NCBI GenBank assembly: GCA_049889095.1
Contig: JBLJFK010000004.1
From: Ewingella sp049889095
Lineage (GTDB): Bacteria; Pseudomonadota; Gammaproteobacteria; Enterobacterales; Enterobacteriaceae
DNA: 64,000 nucleotides
Direction: 5' to 3' (one strand)
Of this stretch, positions 1 to 8,545 are shown piece by piece. The translations under genes and the position numbers were made by a program. The stretch's first letter is position 1, and every line of letters begins with the position of its first letter. Under the pieces are notes generated by a model that saw nothing but the letters and a program-made list of their open reading frames with translations, was not told where the DNA came from and ran no database searches.

Positions 1-211
1 TCAGGCTGGATAACTTCTGTCTGATGACGGGGTCGTTTTGAATAGACGAAACTTGCTTCTGAACCGCTGAGTTCGCCGCGTTGGAGTTACCACCACTATC
101 TTGATTGCCCGCATTCCCCTGATTTCCTCCGCCGGGTTCAGGCTCATTTCCACTCTCGGAACTCCAGCTCGTCCCGTCGCCATCCCCACCACCATAATTA
201 AAGCCAGGCAT
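1..211 (-). CDS. Colicin/S-type pyocin-like bacteriocin, N-terminal 70 codons (continues past window start)
   Basis: Reading leftward from the ATG at 209-211, the frame stays open to base 2 and encodes a start MPGFNYGGGDGDGTSWSSE followed by a glycine-, asparagine- and serine-rich stretch to about residue 45. A more ordinary sequence (AVQKQVSSIQNDPVIRQKL) then begins. A glycine-rich flexible N-terminus of this kind is characteristic of colicins and enterobacterial S-type pyocins, where it is the disordered segment used in translocation. The receptor-binding and killing domains lie outside the window, so the activity cannot be named. The ribosome site is a modest AAGGGA. A LexA-like box lies 60-80 bases upstream. 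The family call is from recognition of the N-terminal style, not from a search. Confidence 0.7.
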   Translation of the reverse strand, partial: MPGFNYGGGDGDGTSWSSESGNEPEPGGGNQGNAGNQDSGGNSNAANSAVQKQVSSIQNDPVIRQKLSSL

Positions 212-270
212 AGTTTTTCCCTTTTTAACTTGTTGAGAGAATTAATACTGTTTGTAAATCAAAAAAATTT

Positions 271-290
271 AACTGGATATCCAACCAGTA
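271..290 (-). promoter_or_regulatory. Candidate LexA (SOS) box of the bacteriocin promoter
   Basis: The 20-mer aactggatatccaaccagta has the LexA layout CTG-N10-CAG with flanking A/T and matches the consensus TACTGTATATATATACAGTA at 14 of 20 positions. It lies 60-80 bases upstream of the bacteriocin start codon. On the minus strand a TATTAAT sequence (247-241) could be the -10 element, placing the box over the -35 region as in colicin promoters. Only one box is seen, whereas colicin promoters usually carry two overlapping ones. Confidence 0.55.
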
Positions 291-690
291 ATTTAAAAGC
301 GAAAAGCTCATGGGTCAAATGATAATAATAATGATTTTTTTGTGATGGCAGATATAAAAAGCCGTAGTGCTATTGGCAAGGTATGCGGGGTAATGAAAAT
401 GGAATATCGGTCTGTGACAATTATGTATACCCCAATGTCGGAACCAAAAATCAGATTATTTCTGTGTTAGTTCATCATTTATCTACCACGTACGTCATGA
501 ACATTATCTAAATGTCATTTACTAGCACCTTATCACCATCTCTCAAGTGGCTAATAAATAAAGACTACTGCATTCATGGTGCATGAATTCGCGTTTTTTC
601 AAAAAATTATTAATTGCCATCCCGCACCAGTACCGGCGCGGTTCTCAATGGAACACGCAACTGCATTAAAACCGCCCTATAAAGCGGGCA
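291..690. other. Gene-poor stretch between bacteriocin promoter and cos-like site
   Basis: No convincing gene is seen. A 42-codon frame at 345-473 on the plus strand has no ribosome binding site and is not called. Near 571-587 there is a 7-bp inverted repeat (ATTCATG/CATGAAT). At 669-688 a short hairpin (ACCGCCCTATAAAGCGGG) directly precedes the cos-like sequence. In P2-type phages the segment left of cos would be the right end of the phage, where accessory (moron) genes sit. Confidence 0.4.
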
Positions 691-709
691 GGCGTGGCGG
701 GGATAGCAT
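691..709 (+). other. P2/186-type cos (cohesive end) sequence remnant
   Basis: The 19-mer ggcgtggcggggatagcat differs at one base from the phage 186 cohesive end as I recall it (GGCGTGGCGGGGAAAGCAT) and at three from that of P2 (GGCGAGGCGGGGAAAGCAC). It is followed by TGCGCGC as in P2. The orientation agrees with the gpD and ogr remnants to its right. Sequence from here to about 880 probably represents the non-coding left end of the phage, with everything between the left end and gpD deleted. The comparison is from memory. Confidence 0.7.
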
Positions 710-851
710 TGCGCGCAAACGTGTTTTGCAGGGTTTTATTCCTGCGCCTGAGCGGGCCGTGGAGAGGTTTTCCAATCTTCGCGCAATATTGATGTGCGTG
801 GGGACATTCGCGACGTGTCGTGCGTCTGGTGGCCTCATGGCGCAGGCGTAA

Positions 852-876
852 AAAAACCGCCCTGTCAGGCGGCTGT
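852..876. terminator. Hairpin in phage remnant, terminator-like
   Basis: AACCGCCCTGTCAGGCGGCTG forms a short GC stem (CCGCC.../GGCGG) next to a run of seven A on the plus strand. Read leftward, the run would be a U-tract. This is the common form of bidirectional phage terminators, but the stem is short. Confidence 0.4.
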
Positions 877-900
877 GTCATCGTTATTCTGGGTTTATAA

Positions 901-1787
901 TGCGTAGTCCGTAAAGCGGATCACCTCCTGACCATTCGGGCGCGCAGTGCGGATTTTCGCGGCACCCTCAATGCACGGCGCGAGGTGTCTTACCACGATA
1001 CCACGCTGGGGACAGTGGTCGAGCAGATAGCCACGCGCAACACGCTGACCGCCAGCGTGACCCGTGAACTGGCCGCGATCAACCTTGCTCACATTGACCA
1101 GTCGCAGGAGTCTGACGCCAAGTTTCTGACCCGGCTGGCCACCCGCAACGGGGCGGAGGTGTCGATTAAAGCGGGCAAGCTGCTGTTTTTGAAAGCCGGA
1201 AACGGCACCACAGCCAGCGGCAAACCGATACCGGCGATGACCATCGAACGCCGGGACGGGGATCGCCATCAGTTCGCCATTGCTGACCGGGGCGCTTACA
1301 CCGGCGTGACGGCGAAATGGTTGCACACCAAAGACCCCAACCCCAAAAAGCAGAAAGTCAAAATCCAGCGTAAGCCCAAGGTGCAGCACCTGCGCGCGCT
1401 GCAGCACCCGAAAGCCAAAGCCGCGCCGAAAGCCAAAGCGCCAGTGAAAACGCCCGAGGCAAAAGAAGGTGAATATATGGCCGGAGAGGCGGATAACGTT
1501 TTTGCCATCACGACCACCTATGCCAGCAAGGCGCAGGCCATCCGCGCAGCGGCGGCCAAATGGGACAAGCTGCAACGCGGCGTGGCGGAGTTCTCCCTCA
1601 CTCTGGCCATGGGGCGCGCCGATTTATACCCTGAGACGCCGGTGGCGGTGAGAGGGTTTAAGCGCGTCATAGACGAACAGCCGTGGGTGATCACTAAGTG
1701 ACCCACTCACTCAGCAATAACGGTTACACGACGGGCCTGGAGCTTGAGGTCAGGCTTACGGACGTATCGTATGACACCGATGAATAA
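901..1787 (+). pseudogene. P2 gpD-like tail/late-control protein, 5'-truncated and frameshifted
   Basis: From 901 the frame encodes a segment including IRARSADFRGTLNARREV and SYHDTTLGTVVEQIATRN, typical of the P2 gene D family (baseplate hub/late control protein). It continues through a basic, proline- and lysine-rich stretch to PWVITK. There TGA at 1699-1701 ends the frame, but shifting frame immediately restores VTHSLSNNGYTTGLELEVRL and a stop at 1785-1787, so one base has been lost near 1696. A stop at 898-900 closes the frame upstream, so more than 100 N-terminal residues of the usual ~390 are missing. A GTG at 985 is the first possible in-frame start. The gene is a relic of a deleted prophage. 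Confidence 0.8.
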
Positions 1788-1875
1788 ACCACCAAAGATA
1801 CACTTAACAATTTGTTTTATATGATTAAAGTGGATAAGATCTCTACATCAAAGGCGAGTGATTGAGGTGATACCC

Positions 1876-2127
1876 ATGTTCCATTGTCCGATTTGCAAAT
1901 ATGCCGCGCATACCCGTTCAAGCCGTTACCTGAGTGAGAACACCAAAGAGCGATATAACCAGTGTCAGAACATCAATTGCGGGCATACGTTCAAGACAAT
2001 GGAGTCATTCGACGGCTCAATCATGAAGCCGGGGCAACTCTGCGCGGTGATGCCGCACCCCACCTCGCACGGTCAGCAAACTTTCCCGATCCCTTTTTCG
2101 CACGCCATCACTTCGCGGCAATCCTGA
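1876..2127 (+). CDS. ogr: Ogr/Delta-family zinc-finger late transcription activator (P2-like)
   Basis: An 83-residue protein starts MFHCPICKYAAHTRSSRYLS. It has the Ogr zinc-binding pattern: CPIC near residues 4-7, then CQNINCGHTF about 30 residues later. In P2 and its relatives Ogr binds ahead of late promoters and recruits RNA polymerase through the alpha subunit. The ATG at 1876 is chosen because GAGGTGA lies just upstream at proper spacing. A GTG at 1858 has no such site. The C-terminal tail after KPG is longer than in P2 Ogr (72 residues). The gene looks intact although its target late operons are gone, so its role now is unknown. In P2-type prophages ogr is next to the attachment site, so the prophage edge should lie between here and 2204. 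Confidence 0.85.
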   Translation: MFHCPICKYAAHTRSSRYLSENTKERYNQCQNINCGHTFKTMESFDGSIMKPGQLCAVMPHPTSHGQQTFPIPFSHAITSRQS

Positions 2128-2203
2128 GTCACAGCATAAAATCAATAGAACAAGCCAACCTATGAGGCCTAGACTCTCTATAACCCTTACTGGAGAAAAG
2201 AAC

Positions 2204-3205
2204 ATGACACTTAAAGCCATTGCAGTGAATCCGAAAGATCCGGCCCATTTTATTGCCGTTGAACTCCCTCAGCCGGTCGCTAAAGAGTTTGATCTACTGG
2301 TGGAAGTGAAAGCCGTATCAGTCAATCCGGTTGACACCAAAGTGCATAAAAGCGTTCAGAAAAACGGTCTGGATTCGCCAAAAGTGCTGGGCTGGGATGC
2401 GAGCGGCATCGTCAAATCCGTCGGCAGCGCGGTGAAAAATTTCAAGGCTGGTGATGAAGTCTGGTACGCCGGAGACATCACCCGTTCCGGTAGCAACGCC
2501 ACCGAGCAGCTTATCGATTCACGCATTGTCTCGGTCAAGCCGAAAACCCTGAACTGGGCACAATCTGCCGCCATGCCGCTCACCGCGCTGACCGCCTGGG
2601 AAGCCCTGTTTGAACATCTGAATATTCAGCATGCTTCAGCAGATAAGACGCTACTGGTGATCGGCGGCGCAGGCGGTGTGGGTTCGCTGGCGATCCCCTT
2701 TGCTTCGCTACGCAGCAAGGTCAAAGTTATTGCCACGGCGTCACGCCCTGAATCAGCCCAGTGGTGTCTGGATCGCGGTGCTAACCTGACGGTGAACTAC
2801 AAGGATCTGAAAGGTGAGCTGGCGAAACATGGCATCAAACAGGTCGATTACATTCTTTGCCTCAACGACACGGATGGTCACTGGGCCGCCATCAGTGATC
2901 TGATTGCGCCAATGGGCCACATCTGTACCATCGTCGAAAATGAAAAACCGCTGGATATGAATACGCTGAAGCTGAAAAGCGCCGCGCTGCACTGGGAACT
3001 GATGTACACCCGCAGCATGTTCAACACACCGGATATCGCCGAGCAGGGTGAGATCCTAAAACAAGTTGCTGCCCTGGTGGATGAAGGCAAAGTGCAAACC
3101 ACACTGAGTGAAACGCTTCAGGGTCTGAGCGTTGAAAGCATCAAAGCCGCACATGCCAAAGTGCTCGACGGCCATATGCAGGGCAAGATTGTGGTCGCTT
3201 TCTAA
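2204..3205 (+). CDS. Zinc-type alcohol dehydrogenase-like oxidoreductase (MDR superfamily)
   Basis: This 333-residue protein has the medium-chain dehydrogenase/quinone reductase layout: a GroES-like N-terminal half with GWDASGIV and GDEVWYAGD, then a Rossmann half with the dinucleotide-binding motif VIGGAGGVGSLAIPFA near residues 149-164. Members probably reduce quinones or enones with NADPH, but the substrate is not known. Catalytic zinc ligands of classical alcohol dehydrogenases are not evident despite the family name. The ATG at 2204 is preceded by TGGAGAAAAGAAC, which gives good spacing. It is the first backbone gene after the phage remnant and appears to be transcribed alone. Confidence 0.8.
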   Translation: MTLKAIAVNPKDPAHFIAVELPQPVAKEFDLLVEVKAVSVNPVDTKVHKSVQKNGLDSPKVLGWDASGIVKSVGSAVKNFKAGDEVWYAGDITRSGSNATEQLIDSRIVSVKPKTLNWAQSAAMPLTALTAWEALFEHLNIQHASADKTLLVIGGAGGVGSLAIPFASLRSKVKVIATASRPESAQWCLDRGANLTVNYKDLKGELAKHGIKQVDYILCLNDTDGHWAAISDLIAPMGHICTIVENEKPLDMNTLKLKSAALHWELMYTRSMFNTPDIAEQGEILKQVAALVDEGKVQTTLSETLQGLSVESIKAAHAKVLDGHMQGKIVVAF

Positions 3206-3297
3206 AAAAAACGTAACGGTGATTACGGAGGATTTTGACGAAGAGTGGCGAAGAGACTCGTCATCTTCGCACTCACGACAATGCACTGTGCACCGCT

Positions 3298-4554
3298 TTA
3301 TTTAGCCGGATGGCGTACCCGGGAGGTGTCAGCGGCCAGCATGGTCTGCACCAGTTCGACACATTCAAGGAAGCGCTGATCGTAGTCCGCAGATTCGACG
3401 TGGACATAATTGACCGCATTCTTTTTGAGCATGTCGATCAACAAATTCTGGAATGTCATGCGGTCCGTGGTGCTGCCGAGACTGCGCAGACCGTCGGACA
3501 CCCATGGCGTATTGTTTTCCAGCAGGATCACCAGATCAAAGCGGTATTCATCCATCAGTGCCTGAACAAACGGATGCTCACGGCCTTCGTACTTCTTACA
3601 AAATGCCTGCGTAGTCAGAAAATCCGTATCAATAAAAGCAACCTTGTTGGCATATTTTACTGCAAAATCAATGTACTGTGCCTGACCCAACGCGATCTTG
3701 TCATAGTCAGAGTATTGCAGCGCCATTTCATCGCCGCCCAGATGCGAAAAGACATAATCGCGGCCATATTCCCAGGCGCTGGTCGTATTAAAAATATTGG
3801 CTAACTTATTGACCAGTGTGGATTTTCCGCTGGACTCGCCGCCCAGAACCGCCACAGTGCGAACAAAAAAAGGCTTCACTTCAGTCGGAATATAATCCCA
3901 ATAACGGAACGGATCCTGACGAATTTGGGAACCACTGATCTTCATAAATGAGCGTTTAGGATCGATAAGTACGGTGTCGATCCCCAGATGTTTACGGTAC
4001 TGCGGCGCATCATTTTCTTCGCTGGAATAGATGGTATTGGGGCTGATGCCTTTTTTCTCCATAAACTCCGTGATGCCGCGGCTCCACACATCCCAGCCAT
4101 GGGGATACGGCTCCATTCCCTCTTCGTTAAAGGAATGGATATGAATATTTTTTTGATACTTGAACGTTTGCAGTAACCAACGCAGCCGGTCGCTGACCGT
4201 CGGCTGTTGTGACATCGAACTGTTTTCAAACAGGGCAAGATCGCGGGGCTCGTCATAGCCCATGATAAGGTGTAACTCGTCTACCTGACTGCAGGCACGC
4301 TGGATCAAATAGATGTGTCCGGTGTGCAATGGATAAAACTTACCAAACACAACGCCGATTTTTTTCTCCCGACGCGGGAATTCAAGGTCCAGAAAGCGGT
4401 GCAGGGCTTCCAGTTTCTGGGCACTCGGGCTTTTGATTTTGGCGTTTAGCAGTTGGCTCAGATACCCCTTGGTCATTCCGCTGGCATCGGCTACCTGCTG
4501 TAAGGTGCGTCCCTGTTGTTTAATGGCCGCTTTTAGATAATCGAACTGCGACAT
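3298..4554 (-). CDS. nadR: NadR: NAD regulator, NMN adenylyltransferase and ribosylnicotinamide kinase
   Basis: This 418-residue trifunctional protein closely matches E. coli NadR. Residues 1-60 form a lambda-repressor-type helix-turn-helix that represses NAD synthesis genes. GKFYPLHTGH at 71-80 is the nucleotidyl-transfer HxGH motif of the NMN adenylyltransferase domain. A Walker A motif, GGESSGKST, near residue 236 belongs to the C-terminal ribosylnicotinamide kinase. The protein senses NAD and salvages nicotinamide riboside. It lies downstream of radA in the same direction, with 76 bases between them and a TTTAGTTTGCTAAA inverted repeat at 4573-4586 that could be an operator. All domains look complete. 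Confidence 0.95.
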   Translation of the reverse strand: MSQFDYLKAAIKQQGRTLQQVADASGMTKGYLSQLLNAKIKSPSAQKLEALHRFLDLEFPRREKKIGVVFGKFYPLHTGHIYLIQRACSQVDELHLIMGYDEPRDLALFENSSMSQQPTVSDRLRWLLQTFKYQKNIHIHSFNEEGMEPYPHGWDVWSRGITEFMEKKGISPNTIYSSEENDAPQYRKHLGIDTVLIDPKRSFMKISGSQIRQDPFRYWDYIPTEVKPFFVRTVAVLGGESSGKSTLVNKLANIFNTTSAWEYGRDYVFSHLGGDEMALQYSDYDKIALGQAQYIDFAVKYANKVAFIDTDFLTTQAFCKKYEGREHPFVQALMDEYRFDLVILLENNTPWVSDGLRSLGSTTDRMTFQNLLIDMLKKNAVNYVHVESADYDQRFLECVELVQTMLAADTSRVRHPAK

Positions 4555-4630
4555 ACCTTGTCCTCACCTCATGTTTAGTTTGCTAAACAAAAATAGCATA
4601 GCTCATGGCAAGAGCAACATATTGACGTTG

Positions 4631-6013
4631 TTACAAATCATCAAGGAGCGCCAGCGCATCGGCCAGTTTCTTCACCCCAAAGACCTGCATTCCGGCAGGT
4701 AATTTCTTAGGCACGTTGGCATAAGGGACAATCGCGCGCTTAAAACCGTGTTTGGCGGCTTCGGCAATGCGCTCCTGCCCGCTCGGCACCGGACGTATCT
4801 CACCGGCCAGACCCACTTCACCAAACACCACCAGATCCTGCGGCAACGGACGATCGCGCAGGCTGGAGACCAGCGACAGCAGCAGGGCTAAGTCGGCACT
4901 GGTCTCAGTGACCTTCACGCCACCGACCACGTTAACGAAAACATCCTGATCGGCCATTTGCAAACCGCCGTGGCGGTGCAACACGGCCAGGAGGATCGCC
5001 AGACGGTTTTGTTCCAGGCCAACGGCCACGCGTCGCGGATTACCCATCATTGAGTGATCCACCAGCGCCTGAATCTCTACCAGCAACGGGCGCGTTCCTT
5101 CCCACAGCACCATCACTGAACTGCCTGAAGTGATTTCATCACCACGACTGAGGAAAATAGCAGAAGGGTTACTGACTTCGCGCAGGCCCTGTTCGGTCAT
5201 GGCGAAAACGCCTAATTCGTTCACCGCTCCAAAGCGATTTTTATGGCTGCGCAACGTGCGGAAGCGAGAATCGGCATCACCGTCGAGCATCACCGAACAA
5301 TCGATGCAGTGCTCCAGCACTTTGGGTCCAGCGAGAGAACCATCTTTAGTCACATGACCGACCATGACAATCGCCACGCCACGGGTTTTTGCGAAGCGTG
5401 TCAGGTAGGCTGCGGTTTCTCGTACCTGCGCCACCGTGCCAGGCGAGGACTGGATATCCGACATGTGCATCACCTGAATGGAGTCAATCACCATCAGCTT
5501 CGGCTTTTCCTGATCGGCAATCAGGCAAATTTGTTCGATGCTGGTTTCAGACAACATGTTCATATTGGCAGTCGGCAGCCCAAGCCGGTGAGCACGCATC
5601 GCCACCTGCTGCAGAGACTCTTCGCCGGTCACGTACAGGGTTTTCATACTTTCGCCGAGGCTGCACAAAATCTGCAACAACAGCGTACTTTTACCTGCGC
5701 CGGGGTTACCGCCGATCAAAATGGCGCTGCCTGGCACAACGCCACCGCCAAGTACGCGGTCAAACTCTTTAAAACCGGTGCTAAAGCGTGGCATCTCATC
5801 GAGACTGATATCCGACAGCTTCTGTACCCGGCTGAGGCCAGTATCACCTGCATAGCCCGTCAGACGTTCGTTGCGGGCCACGGTCGGCGACGCCGACAAA
5901 CGGATTTCGGTAATGGAATTCCAGGCCTGACAGGCACTGCATTGCCCCTGCCAGCGCGGATAATCTGCACCGCATTCATTACACACAAATGCCCGTTTTG
6001 CTGCTTTTGCCAC
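4631..6013 (-). CDS. radA: DNA repair protein RadA
   Basis: This 460-residue RecA-related branch-migration factor speeds processing of recombination intermediates. A four-cysteine zinc finger is at C11, C14, C25 and C28. The Walker A motif GGNPGAGKST is at 101-110, and the RadA-specific KNRFG motif is at 258-262. The C-terminal third resembles the Lon protease domain. The gene is followed by nadR and preceded by serB at 29 bases, the same serB-radA-nadR order as in E. coli, so the three are probably co-transcribed. Confidence 0.96.
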   Translation of the reverse strand: MAKAAKRAFVCNECGADYPRWQGQCSACQAWNSITEIRLSASPTVARNERLTGYAGDTGLSRVQKLSDISLDEMPRFSTGFKEFDRVLGGGVVPGSAILIGGNPGAGKSTLLLQILCSLGESMKTLYVTGEESLQQVAMRAHRLGLPTANMNMLSETSIEQICLIADQEKPKLMVIDSIQVMHMSDIQSSPGTVAQVRETAAYLTRFAKTRGVAIVMVGHVTKDGSLAGPKVLEHCIDCSVMLDGDADSRFRTLRSHKNRFGAVNELGVFAMTEQGLREVSNPSAIFLSRGDEITSGSSVMVLWEGTRPLLVEIQALVDHSMMGNPRRVAVGLEQNRLAILLAVLHRHGGLQMADQDVFVNVVGGVKVTETSADLALLLSLVSSLRDRPLPQDLVVFGEVGLAGEIRPVPSGQERIAEAAKHGFKRAIVPYANVPKKLPAGMQVFGVKKLADALALLDDL

Positions 6014-6042
6014 AACGTACCTCTTGGTTTAATTTTAAAAAC

Positions 6043-7008
6043 TTATGCCACACTTCCACTGAGAATGCACAGCACGCCAATTAAATCAGCGTGGCGAATA
6101 CACACTTCAGCCTGCTCGTAGACTTTCGGTTTAGCATGGAAAGCAATGCCCATTCCTGCCACGGCCATCATTTTCAAATCATTGGCACCGTCGCCAATTG
6201 CTACGGTCTGCTCTTTCGCAATGCCCAGTTTGTCCGCCAGCTTCAGCAAAGTATCGGCTTTGTATTGCGCATCGACAATCGGCCCGATCACCCGACCAGT
6301 GAGTTTACCGTCGCGAATCTCCAGTTCATTGGCCACCACGTCAATCAGGTTCAACTGATCGCGCAGATATTCCGCGTAATAAGTGAAGCCGCCGGATGCG
6401 ATAGCGACATGCCAACCCAATTCTTGCAGACGCTGCACCATGCGGGTTAGCCCCGACATCAGTGGCAAGGTTTCACGCACCTGCTGCAAAATGCTGGCAT
6501 CGGCATCTTTCAGCGTCGCCACGCGCTGGCGCAGGCTGGCGGCAAAATCCAGCTCGCCGCGCATCGCCCGTTCGGTGACTTCAGCCACCTGCTCACCCAC
6601 GCCCGCCAATTTGGCGATCTCATCGATGCATTCAATCTCAATCGCAGTGGAGTCCATGTCCATCACCAGCAGGCCCGGCGTGCGCATATACGGGACTTTG
6701 CCGAGCTGAGTCACATCCAGCTCGAAGGATTCAGCCAGCGCTTCTACATCGTCAGTCAATGACCCCGCCAGGCGGATAACCTGATAATCTTCAACGGTCC
6801 AGGCGCTGACAATCACCAATGCGCGACCTAAGCGACGCTGAAAGTGCGTAATACTTGTTTTGTCGAGTTTCCTGCCATACAGCAACCAACCAGTGTGCCC
6901 GGCGCGGTAGTCCAGCGGCATAACTTCATCGCCGCTCAGAGAAAGGGGAAGTCCCGGCCATTGATGGATCTCCGCGGGAAGATCGCAATAGGTCAGACTG
7001 TTTGGCAT
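6043..7008 (-). CDS. serB: Phosphoserine phosphatase SerB
   Basis: This 321-residue HAD-family enzyme catalyses the last step of L-serine synthesis, hydrolysing O-phosphoserine. The nucleophile motif DMDST is at residues 117-121 (Asp117 is the phosphorylated residue). GDGANDLKM in the C-terminal part supplies the metal ligands, and SGGF is the phosphate-binding motif. Length and N-terminal regulatory region match E. coli SerB (322). It is divergent from ytjB, and an ERIC-type repeat fills the spacer between them. Confidence 0.96.
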   Translation of the reverse strand: MPNSLTYCDLPAEIHQWPGLPLSLSGDEVMPLDYRAGHTGWLLYGRKLDKTSITHFQRRLGRALVIVSAWTVEDYQVIRLAGSLTDDVEALAESFELDVTQLGKVPYMRTPGLLVMDMDSTAIEIECIDEIAKLAGVGEQVAEVTERAMRGELDFAASLRQRVATLKDADASILQQVRETLPLMSGLTRMVQRLQELGWHVAIASGGFTYYAEYLRDQLNLIDVVANELEIRDGKLTGRVIGPIVDAQYKADTLLKLADKLGIAKEQTVAIGDGANDLKMMAVAGMGIAFHAKPKVYEQAEVCIRHADLIGVLCILSGSVA

Positions 7009-7060
7009 GATTACTCCTGTCGGGCAGTTAAGTCAGTAGGAAAGCACGGGTTTTACGGTC

Positions 7061-7208
7061 GTACCCAAAATCATTCGAGTCGCCTAAAGGCGCCTGCTTT
7101 TGGTGCATCAAAGCGGCAACTGAATTAATCCCCAGGAGCTTACTCCAGTAAATAACTGGGGTGAAGGAAGGCAGCCAACGCAGAGACAGCTTGAAGGATG
7201 AAGGGTAT
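7061..7208. repeat. ERIC/IRU-type palindromic repeat between serB and ytjB
   Basis: The stretch begins GTACCC and ends GGGTAT. Its core contains AATCCCCAGGAGCTTACT and AACTGGGGTGA, which are close to the two conserved arms of the enterobacterial repetitive intergenic consensus. It is imperfectly palindromic over about 148 bases and lies between the divergent start codons of serB (7008) and ytjB (7284), so it is part of both 5' regions. Confidence 0.8.
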
Positions 7209-7283
7209 AAATGACGCATCAAGCTACCCTATCGGTATCGCTTCTGGCAACATTAAAGTCGTCGAAAATCTTAAGGAAATGGA

Positions 7284-8087
7284 ATGGCAAAGGCCAAACT
7301 GAAATTTCGCCTGCACCGAACGGTTATCGTACTGATTTGTCTCGCTTTATTGGTAGTGCTTATGCAAGGCGCATCCTATTTTAGCCTCGGACATCAGCTT
7401 GCACGATCCCAGCAGGTGGAACAACTCGCGCAGACACTGGCGAAACAGGTGGCCTTTACGCTGGCTCCGTTGATGAACAGCGACAATGATGGCGCTGATA
7501 TCGCACAAATTTCCACTATTTTGAATCAACTTACCGATAACAGTCGCATTCTTGACGCCAGCGTTTATGAGATGGATGGCTCACTGGTGGCCCACGCCGG
7601 TGAGAAGGTCCCCGTGCGTGACCGGCTGGCGCTCGACGGCAAGCGCGCGGGCAGTTATTTCAATCACCAGATTGTACAACCGATTGAAGATAAAGACGGC
7701 CCGAGCGGTTTCCTGCGCCTGACACTGGATACCCACGTGCTGGCCACAGAATCCAAACAGGTGGATAACACCACCAACCTGCTACGCCTGATGATGCTGG
7801 CTGCCCTTGGCGTAGGCATCATTCTGGCACGCACACTGTTGCAGGGTCGCCGTAGTCGCTGGCAACAGTCGCCATTCCTGCTGACCGCCAGCAAGCCTTT
7901 AAAAGAAGATGACGAGCCGGAAGAAGAAGAAGAAGAAATCGATGAGTTCGGCCCGCCGCCAACGCTAAATATGACCGAGCCTGACGACGCGGTCGCTCCC
8001 GCAAAACCGGCCACTGAAGCGCAAACTAAACAAGCTGCTCAGGCAGCATACCGCAGCCTAAAACGTAGCCGGGAGAAAAAGGATTAA
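7284..8087 (+). CDS. ytjB: YtjB/Smp-family membrane protein
   Basis: The start AKLKFRLHR followed by a hydrophobic segment at about residues 13-30 matches E. coli Smp (YtjB, 214 residues). A periplasmic domain follows (SRILDASVYEMDG, RDRLALDGKRAGSYFNHQIV), then a second membrane helix near 172-188. The cytoplasmic tail is longer than in E. coli and contains a run of glutamates (about 213-222). Homologues sit upstream of serB; the function is not established. Here, as in E. coli, the gene is divergent from serB. The ATG at 7284 follows TTAAGGAAATGGA, a good ribosome site. Confidence 0.88.
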   Translation: MAKAKLKFRLHRTVIVLICLALLVVLMQGASYFSLGHQLARSQQVEQLAQTLAKQVAFTLAPLMNSDNDGADIAQISTILNQLTDNSRILDASVYEMDGSLVAHAGEKVPVRDRLALDGKRAGSYFNHQIVQPIEDKDGPSGFLRLTLDTHVLATESKQVDNTTNLLRLMMLAALGVGIILARTLLQGRRSRWQQSPFLLTASKPLKEDDEPEEEEEEIDEFGPPPTLNMTEPDDAVAPAKPATEAQTKQAAQAAYRSLKRSREKKD

Positions 8088-8341
8088 GCTAACCGCTGGA
8101 TATCAGGGATAAGTCCTTCAACCTGATCCCGCATCTGACTGGCGAACTGGCGGAATTCGGGGCTGATCAGCGTATCCTCCTGCACCTTTCTCCAAAAATA
8201 GACTGCCCATCCGGTATAAATTTCCGCACTTGCCGCAGGAATATTGGTCTGTATCAGCGTCTCAAGAGCGTAAGCCTCACAGCGCAGCAGATCGGCCCAA
8301 CGTTGGGTATTTTCGTTGACGTTTTGTGGTGAGAACTTCAT
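8084..8341 (-). CDS. Small hypothetical protein (85 residues)
   Basis: I do not recognise this protein. The 85 residues look like a small soluble helical protein, rich in Q, E and aromatic residues and without low-complexity stretches. No motif, signal peptide or membrane segment is seen. Its stop overlaps the ytjB stop from the opposite strand by 4 bases. The ribosome binding site is weak. It occupies the place where E. coli carries lplA and yjjJ between ytjB and deoD. It could be a genuine lineage-specific gene or a chance frame; composition favours a gene. Confidence 0.5.
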   Translation of the reverse strand: MKFSPQNVNENTQRWADLLRCEAYALETLIQTNIPAASAEIYTGWAVYFWRKVQEDTLISPEFRQFASQMRDQVEGLIPDIQRLA

Positions 8342-8492
8342 TAATACATGAGATGCAGGATGCAGTGGGTGTTCAACAAAAGCACTGAACTTGGGCTGTT
8401 CCCCCCAGCCGATGACCCGACTGCCTGCCCGGCGAGACTTTAAAAGCGCTATAGATTTCAGTTTATGAATAGAAACCTTAAAAAATTTAAAT

Positions 8493-8520
8493 AAAATGGG
8501 GACGTTAAAGTCCCCATTTT
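8493..8520 (-). terminator. Terminator of the deo operon
   Basis: An 11-bp perfect stem (AAAATGGGGAC/GTCCCCATTTT) with a 6-base loop lies 26 bases after the deoD stop. On the minus strand it runs into ATTTT-rich sequence, so it can act as an intrinsic terminator. A/T at both bases makes it possibly bidirectional. Confidence 0.8.
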
Positions 8521-8545
8521 TACATTCGTCCGGAAAGAAAAAAAC

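Noticed and set aside
345..473. 42-codon frame starting MADIKSRSAIGK
   Set aside because: There is no ribosome site and the upstream sequence is T-rich. It is too short to support without homology.
576..851. 91-codon plus-strand frame over the cos region
   Set aside because: It spans the cos-like site and non-coding phage end, has no ribosome site and has poor composition.
895..1575. 226-codon minus-strand open frame
   Set aside because: It is the complement of the gpD remnant, rich in R, G and F with no natural protein character. The plus strand gives clear P2 gpD sequence.
5243..6121. 292-codon plus-strand frame
   Set aside because: It is a shadow of radA on the opposite strand, with excess His, Cys and Arg. 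radA is unambiguous.
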